A model generated the notes under the pieces. It did no database searches, had not been told where the DNA came from, and saw nothing but the letters and a program-made list of their open reading frames with translations. Shown piece after piece: positions 56,125 through 64,000 of a stretch of DNA of 64,000 bases. How positions within the stretch are numbered: position 1 is the first letter of the stretch; every line of letters begins with the position of its first letter. The stretch is taken from NCBI RefSeq assembly GCF_008040165.1, contig NZ_VRUR01000002.1, positions 806,001 through 870,000 of the forward strand, written 5' to 3'. This DNA comes from Flagellimonas hymeniacidonis. GTDB taxonomy: Bacteria; Bacteroidota; Bacteroidia; Flavobacteriales; Flavobacteriaceae. Both the position numbers and the translations under genes were made by a program.

Positions 56125-56201
56125 CCATAAATTTTAACATTTTTGTTAAGGTTAGGTTAAACGGTAAATGGCCTAAATGTTAAATTTCTAATTTTACCCC
56201 A

Positions 56202-57782
56202 ATGAACAAGAAGCTTTTCGTTCTTCTCGTCATTCTTATGAGTTTATCCCTGACTGGGATAATTTTTGTTCAAGTGTATTGGATAAGAACATCAGTAGAC
56301 GACAAGGAGGAGCAATTCTCAAGAACGGTTACAGACATACTGGATAAAGTAGCTAGTAGAGTGGAGAAGAGGGAGATGAAGGACTATTCAGATCGTTTGG
56401 CTTCCCTAGTAGATAGTATTGGGCAACCTAAAACTACACAGTTCAGAAATTTTTTGTTTGTTGACCGGGATTTAAACTCAGACGAGATTCTTTTTTATTC
56501 CCATGGAATTTTAGAGGAAGATTACAATATAACATCAACGTTCTTTGATAATTTAGGTGGGGAGGATACCACCACATTTAAAAACTATACAAGCAAGCGT
56601 ACCAAGGCTGTCTTTAAAGAAGAATATGGCCTGGATGGCAAAAGCTACAGCTTAACTCCCATTCAGAAGGCTGAAAAAATTGGCGGGTTATCCAAAATAG
56701 ATAAAGCAGCTTGGGAAGATGTTTTTATGGAATATGCCAAAAGTAGGCCAATTCACAAGAGGGTGTCCAAACAAGAACTGGAATTGCTATTAAGTCAGGA
56801 ATTAAGCAATAGAAATATAGATATTGATTACGAATACGGGGTATACAGCCAAGGTTATCCGACCAAGGTGAAATCCAAAAAGTTCAAGTTTTCAGAATCC
56901 AAAATGTACGAGGCTCCGATTTTTAAGGACAGTGAGGGGAGTACAAATTTTTCATTGTTACTTACGTTCCCGACCATGAAGAAGTTCCTGTTTCAATCGG
57001 TAATGAGCATGGCCTTTTTGTCGTTAATTTTTACCCTTGTGATTATGGTGGCCTATTCCAGTGCAATCTATCAATTGATAAAACAAAAGCAAATATCTGA
57101 GATAAAGACAGATTTCATAAACAATATGACCCATGAGTTTAAAACTCCCATCGCAACAATAAACCTTGCCGTAGAGGCCATACGAAATCCAAAATCCATA
57201 GAGGATAAGGAAAAAGTATTACGGTATTTAGGGATGATTAAGGATGAGAACAAACGCATGCATGCCCAAGTAGAGAATGTATTAAGAATATCCAAGTTGG
57301 AAAAAAATCAACTGGACATTCGTAAGGATAGAGTAGATGTGCATGACATAATAGTAGATGCCATTGCGCATGTGGAATTGATTGTTGCTGATAGAGGCGG
57401 ATATGTAAATTCACATTTAGATGCGGAAAGGTCAGAAGTTTTGGCGAACGACATCCATTTTACCAATGTAATCGTGAACATGCTGGATAATGCTGTGAAG
57501 TATTCTCCAGAATCCCCAAAAATAGATATTTATACCGAATTGGTTAAGAACAACATAATTGTTAAAATCCAGGACCAAGGAGCTGGAATGAGCAAAGCAG
57601 TGGTTAAAAAGGTGTTTGAGAAATTTTACCGGGAACATACCGGGGACATACATAACGTAAAAGGTCATGGATTAGGATTGGCCTACGTAAAACGAATAAT
57701 AGAAGATCATCAGGGAGAAGTTTATGCAGAAAGTGAAAAAGGAAAAGGAAGTACTTTCTTTATTAAACTGCCTTTAATTTAA
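56202..57782 (+). CDS. Sensor histidine kinase
   Basis: The 526-residue protein has two membrane helices (about residues 5-27 and 265-288) enclosing a periplasmic sensor domain of about 235 residues. This domain contains no recognised fold and is rich in Asp, Ser and Lys. The cytoplasmic part has the HisKA box MTHEFKTP with phospho-accepting H311, and the HATPase domain with N-box NMLDNAVKYSP, DQGAGMSKAV and GHGLGLAYVK. The response regulator follows 6 bases later. The signal sensed is unknown. Confidence 0.95.
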   Translation: MNKKLFVLLVILMSLSLTGIIFVQVYWIRTSVDDKEEQFSRTVTDILDKVASRVEKREMKDYSDRLASLVDSIGQPKTTQFRNFLFVDRDLNSDEILFYSHGILEEDYNITSTFFDNLGGEDTTTFKNYTSKRTKAVFKEEYGLDGKSYSLTPIQKAEKIGGLSKIDKAAWEDVFMEYAKSRPIHKRVSKQELELLLSQELSNRNIDIDYEYGVYSQGYPTKVKSKKFKFSESKMYEAPIFKDSEGSTNFSLLLTFPTMKKFLFQSVMSMAFLSLIFTLVIMVAYSSAIYQLIKQKQISEIKTDFINNMTHEFKTPIATINLAVEAIRNPKSIEDKEKVLRYLGMIKDENKRMHAQVENVLRISKLEKNQLDIRKDRVDVHDIIVDAIAHVELIVADRGGYVNSHLDAERSEVLANDIHFTNVIVNMLDNAVKYSPESPKIDIYTELVKNNIIVKIQDQGAGMSKAVVKKVFEKFYREHTGDIHNVKGHGLGLAYVKRIIEDHQGEVYAESEKGKGSTFFIKLPLI

Positions 57783-57788
57783 TAAACT

Positions 57789-58502
57789 ATGGAGACAGAA
57801 AATAAGAAAATATTGTTAGTGGAGGATGACCCTAATTTTGGGATCGTGCTAAAAGATTACCTGTCCATGAACGACTTTGATGTGGTTTTGGCCAAAAACG
57901 GTATGGAAGGCTTTGAAAAATTCAAAAAAGACAATTATGATGTCTGTATTTTGGATGTTATGATGCCTTACAAAGATGGGTTTACGTTAGCACGGGAGAT
58001 ACGGGAAAAGAATGAAAATGTGCCGATTATTTTCCTCACCGCAAAAACAATGAAAGAGGATGTTCTTAAGGGGTATAAGGCTGGAGCAGATGATTATTTG
58101 AACAAACCTTTTGACTCTGAAGTGTTGTTGATGAAACTTAAAGCAATACTTCAAAGAAAAGCTTCTAGTACGCTGGCAGACAGTAAACAATTTGAATTCA
58201 TTATTGGTAATTTCCACTTGAACTCAAAGCTTCGCTTTTTAAAATATATGGATGAGGAACCAGTGAAACTTTCTCCCAAAGAAAACGAACTATTGAGGCT
58301 ACTTGCACTCCATGAAAATGATTTAATGCCAAGAGAATTAGCACTGACAAAAATATGGAGGGACGACAATTATTTTACTTCTAGAAGTATGGATGTGTAT
58401 ATAGCCAAACTAAGAAAATATTTGAAGCGGGATGATGTTGTTGAAATCCTCAACATTCATGGAGAAGGATTCAGACTCGTTGTTAAAGCAGAGAATCAAT
58501 AA
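57789..58502 (+). CDS. OmpR-type response regulator, partner of the adjacent kinase
   Basis: The 237-residue protein has a receiver domain (phospho-acceptor D56 in LDVMMP, Thr in LTAKT, Lys in NKPFD) and a C-terminal winged-helix DNA-binding domain (about 130-232: PVKLSPKENELLRLL, RSMDVYIAKLRKYL, GEGFRL). It is the cognate partner of the histidine kinase encoded directly upstream (6-base gap). A clear terminator follows. Target genes cannot be told from the window. Confidence 0.95.
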   Translation: METENKKILLVEDDPNFGIVLKDYLSMNDFDVVLAKNGMEGFEKFKKDNYDVCILDVMMPYKDGFTLAREIREKNENVPIIFLTAKTMKEDVLKGYKAGADDYLNKPFDSEVLLMKLKAILQRKASSTLADSKQFEFIIGNFHLNSKLRFLKYMDEEPVKLSPKENELLRLLALHENDLMPRELALTKIWRDDNYFTSRSMDVYIAKLRKYLKRDDVVEILNIHGEGFRLVVKAENQ

Positions 58503-58526
58503 AAGCCGTTTTTTCAATAAAACTTT

Positions 58527-58550
58527 AACCACCTTAGGGTGGTTTTTTTA
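58527..58550 (+). terminator. Rho-independent terminator of the two-component operon
   Basis: AACCACC and GGTGGTT form a 7-bp stem around a TTAG loop, with a T run after it. It begins 25 bases after the response regulator stop and 18 bases before the convergent gluconokinase gene's end. Confidence 0.88.
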
Positions 58551-58567
58551 TGCAAATGAGTTGGCTA

Positions 58568-59062
58568 TTATTGCAGTTGGTTTAATATGGAGGTTACAAT
58601 TTCATTTGGTGTATTGGCCACAGAAACGATAATAGCTTCCAAGGGCGGTTCAAGAGTATCAAATTGTGATTGAAGTAAATCCAAGGGCATAAAATGTCCA
58701 TCTCTATTTTCAGCTCTAGATTTGATGAGTTCAAATGAACCTTCTAAATAGACAAACTCGAGATAGCCTTCCATTTCACTAAGCAGTAAATCTCTATAAC
58801 TTTGTTTTAGAGCGGAACAAGCAATGACAGCTCCTTTTAATTTGTGTTCTTTGGCCAATTGGTTGAGTCTTATGAGCCAACCTTTTCGGTCATCATCATT
58901 CAACGCCTTGCCATCACTCATTTTTTTGATGTTGGCTTCAGGATGAAAATCGTCCCCATCATAAAAGGGAATTTGTAAAGTATCGGATAAAAGTTTGCCA
59001 ATAGTGGATTTTCCAGTTCCAGAAACGCCCATTATAACAAACACTGTGGGTGTATTAGGCAT
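58568..59062 (-). CDS. Gluconokinase
   Basis: The 164-residue protein is a small P-loop kinase of the GntK type, which phosphorylates D-gluconate to 6-phosphogluconate. Walker A is GVSGTGKST (residues 12-20). Substrate features FYDGDDFHPEANIKKMSDGKAL, DDDRKGWL and ACSALKQSYRD follow. It is the last gene of a leftward set and overlaps miaA by 8 bases. Why a gluconate kinase is placed here is unclear; a GntP-type permease lies far away at 13781. Confidence 0.93.
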   Translation of the reverse strand: MPNTPTVFVIMGVSGTGKSTIGKLLSDTLQIPFYDGDDFHPEANIKKMSDGKALNDDDRKGWLIRLNQLAKEHKLKGAVIACSALKQSYRDLLLSEMEGYLEFVYLEGSFELIKSRAENRDGHFMPLDLLQSQFDTLEPPLEAIIVSVANTPNEIVTSILNQLQ

Positions 59063-59978
59063 GTGAATTTGTTTTAAGCTGTTCAGTTATCTTTTTAACC
59101 ACCATTTTTGGTTCCTCATTGTAGTCCACCCATAAAATAGTGTTGTTTTTCCTTAACCAGGTAAGTTGTCTTTTGGCAAATCGCCTTGTATTTTTTTTAA
59201 TCTCAGAAATTGCAAAATCAAGGGTTATGTTTCCTTCAAGATACTCAAAAAGCTCTCGGTAGCCTACGGTTTGTAGGGCATTAAGATTTTTATGTGGGTA
59301 TACTTTCCTTACTTCTTCCAATAATCCAGCTTCCATCATAAGATCTACTCTTTTGTTGATTCGGTTATAAATTACCGTTCTATCGGCCTGAATACCAACG
59401 TAAAGTGTATTGAAAAATCTTCCCTCTTTTTTCTGGTTTAAAAATGAAGAATACGGCTTGTTAGCGGTGATACAAATCTCCAAGGCTCTTATTAATCGAT
59501 GAGGATTATCAATATCCACTATGTCGTAATACTTTGGATCGCGCGCCTGCAGTTCTTCTTGCATACCTATTAACCCACCTTTTTCGAGCCTTGCGTTTAG
59601 GCTTTCCCGTAATTTGGTATCCACTTCAGGAAACGTGTCCAAGCCATGTACAACCGCATCAACATACAGTCCACTACCACCCACCATGATAATATGATTT
59701 TTGTCCTGAAAGAGTTGTTCTAATAACAGCAAAGCCTCTTTTTCAAAATCTCCTACGGAGTAGGGGTCAAAAATACTTTTGTGCTGTATAAAGTGATGCC
59801 GAACGGCATTTAATTCTTCACGCGTTGGCACGGCTGTACCAATGTTCATTTCCTTAAAAAATTGACGGGAATCTGCTGAAATCACATCCGTATTAAAGTG
59901 CTGGGCTAAAGAAATACCCAATGATGTCTTGCCAATAGCTGTAGGGCCTACAACAGCAATTAAAGTTTTGGAACTCAT
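59055..59978 (-). CDS. miaA: tRNA dimethylallyltransferase
   Basis: MiaA adds an isopentenyl group to A37 of tRNAs that read UNN codons. The 307-residue protein has Walker A GPTAIGKTS (residues 11-19), the DSRQFFKEMNIGTA motif near 36-49, GGSGLYVDAVVHGLD near 98-112, and the closing RFAKRQLTWLRK. It overlaps the upstream ion channel gene by 4 bases (ATGA) and the downstream gluconokinase by 8. Confidence 0.96.
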   Translation of the reverse strand: MSSKTLIAVVGPTAIGKTSLGISLAQHFNTDVISADSRQFFKEMNIGTAVPTREELNAVRHHFIQHKSIFDPYSVGDFEKEALLLLEQLFQDKNHIIMVGGSGLYVDAVVHGLDTFPEVDTKLRESLNARLEKGGLIGMQEELQARDPKYYDIVDIDNPHRLIRALEICITANKPYSSFLNQKKEGRFFNTLYVGIQADRTVIYNRINKRVDLMMEAGLLEEVRKVYPHKNLNALQTVGYRELFEYLEGNITLDFAISEIKKNTRRFAKRQLTWLRKNNTILWVDYNEEPKMVVKKITEQLKTNSHA

Positions 59979-60814
59979 AGCAGCTCACCACATTTATAAC
60001 AGTTTGTGGCATCATCTCTGTGGCCTTCAGCAGTGCAGCTAGGACAGGCTTGTGTATTGGTATGGACAACACTCTTTGCCTTATCACCATTTTTATGTCT
60101 GGAAAATTCAACAGTTACTATTCCGGTAGGGACCGCGATGATACCATACCCTAAGACCATGATAATTGTGGCCAAAAACTGCCCAATATTGGTTTGGGGA
60201 GCAATATCACCATAGCCCACGGTGGTGAGCGTTACAATGGTCCAATAGATGCTTCGAGGAATACTGGTAAAACCGGCTTCATCACTCTCTATAAGATACA
60301 TAATGGTACCCATGATTACAGAAAGGATTAGAACAACATAGATAAAAACCGCAATTTTTGCCCTACTTGCTTTTAGCGCAGCCTTAAGCTGGGATGCTTC
60401 TCCCATAAACTTAACAAGTTTCAATATTCTGAAAATACGCAATAACCGAAAAGCTCTTACCGCCAAAAGGACCTGTGATCCAGCAAGAATGTATGAGAGA
60501 TAAAGTGGAATGGTAGAGACAAAATCAATGATGCCATAAAAACTAAAAACATATTTCCATGGCTTTTTTATGCTAATCAATCTTGCAATATATTCAAGGG
60601 TAAAAAAGATGGTAACCACCCATTCTAGTGTCAATAAAACCGTGTGATAGTGTTCGTCAATCTCCTTTACGCTCTCCAACATGACCAAAATAACGCTGAG
60701 AACAATCAAAATGACAAGTACAAGATCAAAAAACTTGCCTAATGGCGTGTCAGCTTCATAGATAACTTCATGAAGCGAATTTTTCCAACCGGAATGTATT
60801 TTATGCTCTTTCAA
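59975..60814 (-). CDS. Voltage-gated-like potassium channel with a C-terminal zinc ribbon
   Basis: The 279-residue membrane protein has six transmembrane helices (S1-S6), an arginine-bearing S4-like helix (VRAFRLLRIFRILKLVKFM), and a pore loop with filter TVGYGD near residue 198. After S6 the tail has two CxxC pairs (CPSC and CYKC, about 257-277), forming a probable zinc ribbon. The start codon is TTG, and TTGA overlaps the stop of the upstream gene; no closer ATG exists. It is a K+-selective ion transporter by filter sequence. The zinc ribbon is an unusual add-on. Confidence 0.93.
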   Translation of the reverse strand: MKEHKIHSGWKNSLHEVIYEADTPLGKFFDLVLVILIVLSVILVMLESVKEIDEHYHTVLLTLEWVVTIFFTLEYIARLISIKKPWKYVFSFYGIIDFVSTIPLYLSYILAGSQVLLAVRAFRLLRIFRILKLVKFMGEASQLKAALKASRAKIAVFIYVVLILSVIMGTIMYLIESDEAGFTSIPRSIYWTIVTLTTVGYGDIAPQTNIGQFLATIIMVLGYGIIAVPTGIVTVEFSRHKNGDKAKSVVHTNTQACPSCTAEGHRDDATNCYKCGELL

Positions 60815-62172
60815 AGGGTAGGCGTTAACTCCAAAATCTTAAGCTTGTTGTTTTTTCTCAAATAAGATTCAACAATAAAAGTAGTGTTTTCATCACTGGA
60901 CATTGGGGTTATTATGGATTCTAAGATATGAATATTATTTATTTGGTGGTTGAGCTCCACATAGCAAAACCCTTTCAATACTCCATTTTTAATTAAGATA
61001 AGGCTCTGTTCTCCTAGTTCACGTCCCCTGTCCAACAATGCTACGTTTTTTCCAACAACACTATACTTTTGAAATGCATCATTTATTTTTTGATTGTATT
61101 CTATAGTTTTTTCAATAGCCGTACAGCCATCTGCACAACCATTTTTAGCATGTTCACAAATGGTATCCAGGCATAATGATGAAGCACAGATGCTATATTC
61201 TTCACTTATTTTTTTAAGAAAGCTTTTCGCTGAAGGAACACCATTGAATCCTATTTTTTTCTCTTTTTGAAGCTTACTCTTAACAATTTCCAAGGTTATA
61301 TGTGGTGTGCCGTTCTTAGAAAAATTTATAACATGGGAAAAAAGCTTCTTTTTAGTAATGCTATTGTGTTTAGGTTTTGTCTTATGCAATTCTTGGTACT
61401 CCTTTAAGATTGCGATTAATTCACTTCCAGTACGCTCGTAGGAAACTCTTTTGGTTTCTTTTTGAAGCTTGCGGGCCAACTGGCCAACGTTGGTAAAGTG
61501 TTGATTGATTCTTTTTTTTATGTCCTTGGTTTTGCCCAAGAAAATGATATCACCATCCTTGTCGTACATATAATACACCCCTGTTTCTGAAGGTAAATCA
61601 GAAACGATATCCAATTGCGTAGGCGATAACTCTCCTTGGGATTCTTCACGGATAACCTCTTGGACAATGATTTTTTCTGAATCTTTATTTAGCAGTAACT
61701 TAAAAAGTTTTAGGGTAGCAATTGCATCACCATTGGCCCTGTGACGATCACTAATTGGAAAACCGAGAGAACGTACTAGTTTTCCTAGGCTATGCGATTC
61801 TGCATCTGGCAGTAATTTTTTGGAAAGGTCTACCGTACAAAGGGTTTTCCGTTGATAATCATAGCCCAAACGCCTAAATTCTGTTCTAAGGATTCTATAA
61901 TCAAATTGCGCATTATGGGCTACAATCACCGCTCCATTTGTTATCTCAACAATACGTTTTGCAACCTCATGGAATTTTGGCGCAGCCCGTAACATATGGT
62001 TGTTGATACCCGTAAGCTTGGCGACAAAGGGTTGAATTTCCCGCTCTGGATTCACCAAGCTTATAAACTTGTCTACAACCCGGTGTCCATCAAATTTGTG
62101 AATTGCAATTTCCATGATACCCTCCTCATTATATTTTCCTCCTGTGCTTTCAATATCGAGTATGGCGTACAT
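60811..62172 (-). CDS. Exonuclease-GIY-YIG nuclease fusion (DnaQ-like plus Cho/UvrC-like)
   Basis: The 453-residue protein begins with a DEDD 3'-5' exonuclease domain (Asp and Glu in AILDIESTGG, HNAQFDYRIL, and HRANGDAIAT, residues about 1-170). A GIY-YIG domain follows (about 195-280, TGVYYMYDKDGDIIFLGKTK), as in UvrC and Cho. Further on, five cysteines (CASSLC, CEHAKNGCADGC, near 325-350) resemble the Fe-S-type cluster region of UvrC. It probably cuts damaged or branched DNA. The fusion is known in Bacteroidota and Actinobacteria. It overlaps the channel gene by 4 bases. Confidence 0.9.
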   Translation of the reverse strand: MYAILDIESTGGKYNEEGIMEIAIHKFDGHRVVDKFISLVNPEREIQPFVAKLTGINNHMLRAAPKFHEVAKRIVEITNGAVIVAHNAQFDYRILRTEFRRLGYDYQRKTLCTVDLSKKLLPDAESHSLGKLVRSLGFPISDRHRANGDAIATLKLFKLLLNKDSEKIIVQEVIREESQGELSPTQLDIVSDLPSETGVYYMYDKDGDIIFLGKTKDIKKRINQHFTNVGQLARKLQKETKRVSYERTGSELIAILKEYQELHKTKPKHNSITKKKLFSHVINFSKNGTPHITLEIVKSKLQKEKKIGFNGVPSAKSFLKKISEEYSICASSLCLDTICEHAKNGCADGCTAIEKTIEYNQKINDAFQKYSVVGKNVALLDRGRELGEQSLILIKNGVLKGFCYVELNHQINNIHILESIITPMSSDENTTFIVESYLRKNNKLKILELTPTL

Positions 62173-62190
62173 GAAATTCGCTAAAATAAA

Positions 62191-62850
62191 TTATGAATAG
62201 TTACGTGCTCCAAAGATACTACTTCCTATGCGTACCATATTTCCACCTTCTTCAATGGCGATACTGTAATCCCCGCTCATTCCCATAGATAGAACCGAGA
62301 TGTTTGGCAGTTTTTGTTTCAAACCGTCAAAAATGGTTTTCAAAGAAGCAAATTCTTTTCTCACTTGAGACTTATTTTCGGTAAATGTTGCCATCCCCAT
62401 CAGCCCCACAACTTTTATATTTTCTAAAGCTGCAAACGTTTCCGAGCTTATTAGCTGATGCAATTCCGATGTGTCCAAACCAAATTTGGTTTCTTCTTTA
62501 GCAATGTGCATTTGTAACAAACATGGGATTACCCGATTGTGTTTTTCGGCTTGTTTATTGATTTCTGTAAGTAGGCGAAGGCTATCAACCCCGTGAATAA
62601 GCGAAACAAACTCAGCCATATACTTTACCTTATTCCGTTGTACATGACCAATCATATGCCATTCAATGTCTTTAGGAAGCGTCTCCCATTTTTGTGTCAT
62701 TTCTTGTATTTTGTTTTCTCCAAAAACACGATGGCCGGCTTCATAAGCTTCTAGAATGGCTTCATTGGGTTTGGTTTTGGAGACCGCAACCAAAGTTACG
62801 TCCTTTGGTATTGTTTGATTAATTGCAATAAGGTTGTCTTTTATAGACAT
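62191..62850 (-). CDS. YggS family pyridoxal-phosphate-binding protein
   Basis: The 219-residue protein is the alanine-racemase-like TIM barrel that carries PLP on a lysine and helps vitamin B6 homeostasis. Visible parts are VSKTKPNE with the PLP Lys K25, FGENKIQEMTQKW, WHMIGHVQRNKVKY, GLMGMATF and LSMGMSGDYSIAIEEGGNMVRIG. It is translated from the same leftward message as DUF1015 (21 bases upstream) and the exonuclease (18 bases downstream). Confidence 0.95.
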   Translation of the reverse strand: MSIKDNLIAINQTIPKDVTLVAVSKTKPNEAILEAYEAGHRVFGENKIQEMTQKWETLPKDIEWHMIGHVQRNKVKYMAEFVSLIHGVDSLRLLTEINKQAEKHNRVIPCLLQMHIAKEETKFGLDTSELHQLISSETFAALENIKVVGLMGMATFTENKSQVRKEFASLKTIFDGLKQKLPNISVLSMGMSGDYSIAIEEGGNMVRIGSSIFGARNYS

Positions 62851-62871
62851 ACTTCAGATTTTCAAATTGTT

Positions 62872-64000
62872 TTAAAACTCATAAATGGCCAATCCACTTC
62901 TCAGTTTCGGCTCTATATAAGTACTTTTTGGCGGCATTACCAGTCCAGCATCGGCAATGGCTTTAATTTCATTCATGTTTATGGGAACTAAGCTAAAACC
63001 AACTGCGAACTCACCTGTATCGATACTGTCTTTCATTTTAATGATATTGTTTTTTCCATACCCATAGGAAATACGCTTGTCATTTCTAAGGTCAGAAATT
63101 CCAAGAATGGGCTCTAAAATGGTTTTATACAATATTTGAGTGTCCAATTCGCTTAAAGCGTCGGTAAACTTATACACCGTTTTTCTTAAATAAAGGGAAT
63201 AAAACTCACCATCCAAATACATGCTAAAATGATGCTTCCGAGTTGGTTTGTACAATCCATCTTCCTTTTTTTCAATCCTGAAATGGGTATCCAGTTGAAT
63301 CAAAAATTCATTTTTGGTAAGACCATTTAAATCTTTGACCATTCTATTGAATTCATAAATTTTTATCTCTGATTCTGGTATCAGATATGCCATAAAAAAA
63401 TTATAGGCCTCATCCCCGATATGTTCCTTGTTTTCGGTTTTCAGTTTTTTCGCCAGTAGATTGGAAGAAGCGCTTCTGTGGTGGCCATCCGCAATGTAAA
63501 GCGCACTGATGGAAGCGAAGGTTGCTTGTAGGGTTTCAATGGAGGCTTTTTTTTCGACTTTCCATAGTCTATGGTTGATTTTATCTGTAGTGGTAAAGTC
63601 GTACTCGGGAGTAGTGGATGTTTCTTTTTTAAGAATGGCACTTACCGATTCATTGTCGGCATAGGTCATTAACACAGGTTCTGCATTAAAGCCCACTGTT
63701 TGTAAATAATCGGCAAAGAGTTTTTCTCTACGCTGGATGGTATCCTCATGTTTCTTGATGATATCGTTTTGATAATCCAATACACTGCAGGCGCAGAAAA
63801 AGCCCAACGTTTTAAAAAGCCCTTTTTCAATTTGGTACAAATAGAAGCAAGGCTGTTCATCTTTTTGAAAAATGGTGTCCTCCAAAAACTCCGTGTACCG
63901 GTTATGAACAAGTTTAAATCGTTCTTTTCCTGTAATATTTTTATCGAATTTAAATCCAGGGTTTATAATGTGTAAAAATGAGAAGGGATTGTACTTTAAT
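62872..64000 (-). CDS. DUF1015 family protein (N-terminus outside the window)
   Basis: The frame stays open to the right edge (64000), so this is the C-terminal portion, about 375 of the usual 400 or so residues. The edge reads KYNPFSFLHIINPGF, close to the family's N-terminal region; the body has DEQPCFYLYQ, IADGHHRSAS and a C-terminal SGLAIYEF end. DUF1015 members are commonly encoded next to serA/serC-like genes in this phylum; function is unknown. It is the most upstream visible gene of the long leftward operon that runs to the gluconokinase gene. Confidence 0.9.
   Translation of the reverse strand, partial: LKYNPFSFLHIINPGFKFDKNITGKERFKLVHNRYTEFLEDTIFQKDEQPCFYLYQIEKGLFKTLGFFCACSVLDYQNDIIKKHEDTIQRREKLFADYLQTVGFNAEPVLMTYADNESVSAILKKETSTTPEYDFTTTDKINHRLWKVEKKASIETLQATFASISALYIADGHHRSASSNLLAKKLKTENKEHIGDEAYNFFMAYLIPESEIKIYEFNRMVKDLNGLTKNEFLIQLDTHFRIEKKEDGLYKPTRKHHFSMYLDGEFYSLYLRKTVYKFTDALSELDTQILYKTILEPILGISDLRNDKRISYGYGKNNIIKMKDSIDTGEFAVGFSLVPINMNEIKAIADAGLVMPPKSTYIEPKLRSGLAIYEF

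Overview
The window is a gene-dense stretch of a Bacteroidota chromosome, almost certainly from a marine-type member of the Flavobacteriaceae. Four things support this: AT-rich DNA, Oar-type and DUF4249-partnered TonB-dependent receptors, several family-restricted unknown proteins (matching my recollection of DUF6495, DUF6095, DUF4294, DUF6913 and DUF4835), and many start sites preceded by TAnnTTTG, the -7 element of the Bacteroidota housekeeping sigma factor. I see no rRNA, tRNA, insertion sequence, prophage or CRISPR array. Most of the content is core metabolism and information processing.

Layout. 1-3409: tail of a DUF2147 protein, priA, and a convergent LytTR response regulator. 3616-8062: rpsF-rpsR-rplI operon, then a large Oar-like outer membrane receptor. 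8061-13722: small family-restricted proteins, a collagen-like lipoprotein with a perfect 13-copy DNA repeat, hisS, a NUDIX enzyme and an M42 peptidase. 13781-20806: GntP permease, a DUF4249/TonB receptor pair and monomeric isocitrate dehydrogenase. 20807-21436: the only long gap; it holds a candidate 32-codon ORF with an orphan terminator and the rplS terminator. 21437-27118: leftward genes rplS, trmD and partners, a long-form GAPDH and a DegP-type protease. 27227-30441: dapF, an acetyltransferase, mltG and a lysozyme-like lipid-exported enzyme, all rightward.

30440-33063: leftward rRNA methylase-like gene, LMW tyrosine phosphatase and dnaA. 33267-42040: thioesterase, a tightly overlapping leftward set (ribD, HAD, EamA transporter, YigZ), rightward GNAT-prmC-ligA, and a long unknown surface protein. 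42104-46067: the least ordinary part, with a small conserved protein, the decayed tail of an NTF2-like gene, a stand-alone ComEC-like metallo-beta-lactamase protein, and a 5'-nucleotidase split into two genes. 46104-52624: DUF6913-dapA, then bamD, an omega-like subunit gene, coaBC, a DUF4835 gene and recN. 52670-58550: fabI, a glycosyltransferase, YbbR-like protein, coaE and a histidine kinase/response regulator pair. 58568-64000: one long leftward operon (DUF1015, YggS, exonuclease-GIY-YIG fusion, ion channel, miaA, gluconokinase).

Genes that work together: rpsF/rpsR/rplI and rplS/trmD serve ribosomes; dapA and dapF serve lysine and peptidoglycan precursors; mltG and the muramidase-like protein act on peptidoglycan; bamD builds the outer membrane that carries the TonB receptors; priA, dnaA, ligA and recN serve replication and repair; coaBC and coaE serve coenzyme A synthesis. 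I did not find an obvious new multi-gene system. The best leads are the MBL/NTF2-remnant locus, the small ORF with competing hairpins, and the exonuclease-GIY-YIG protein with a UvrC-like cysteine cluster.
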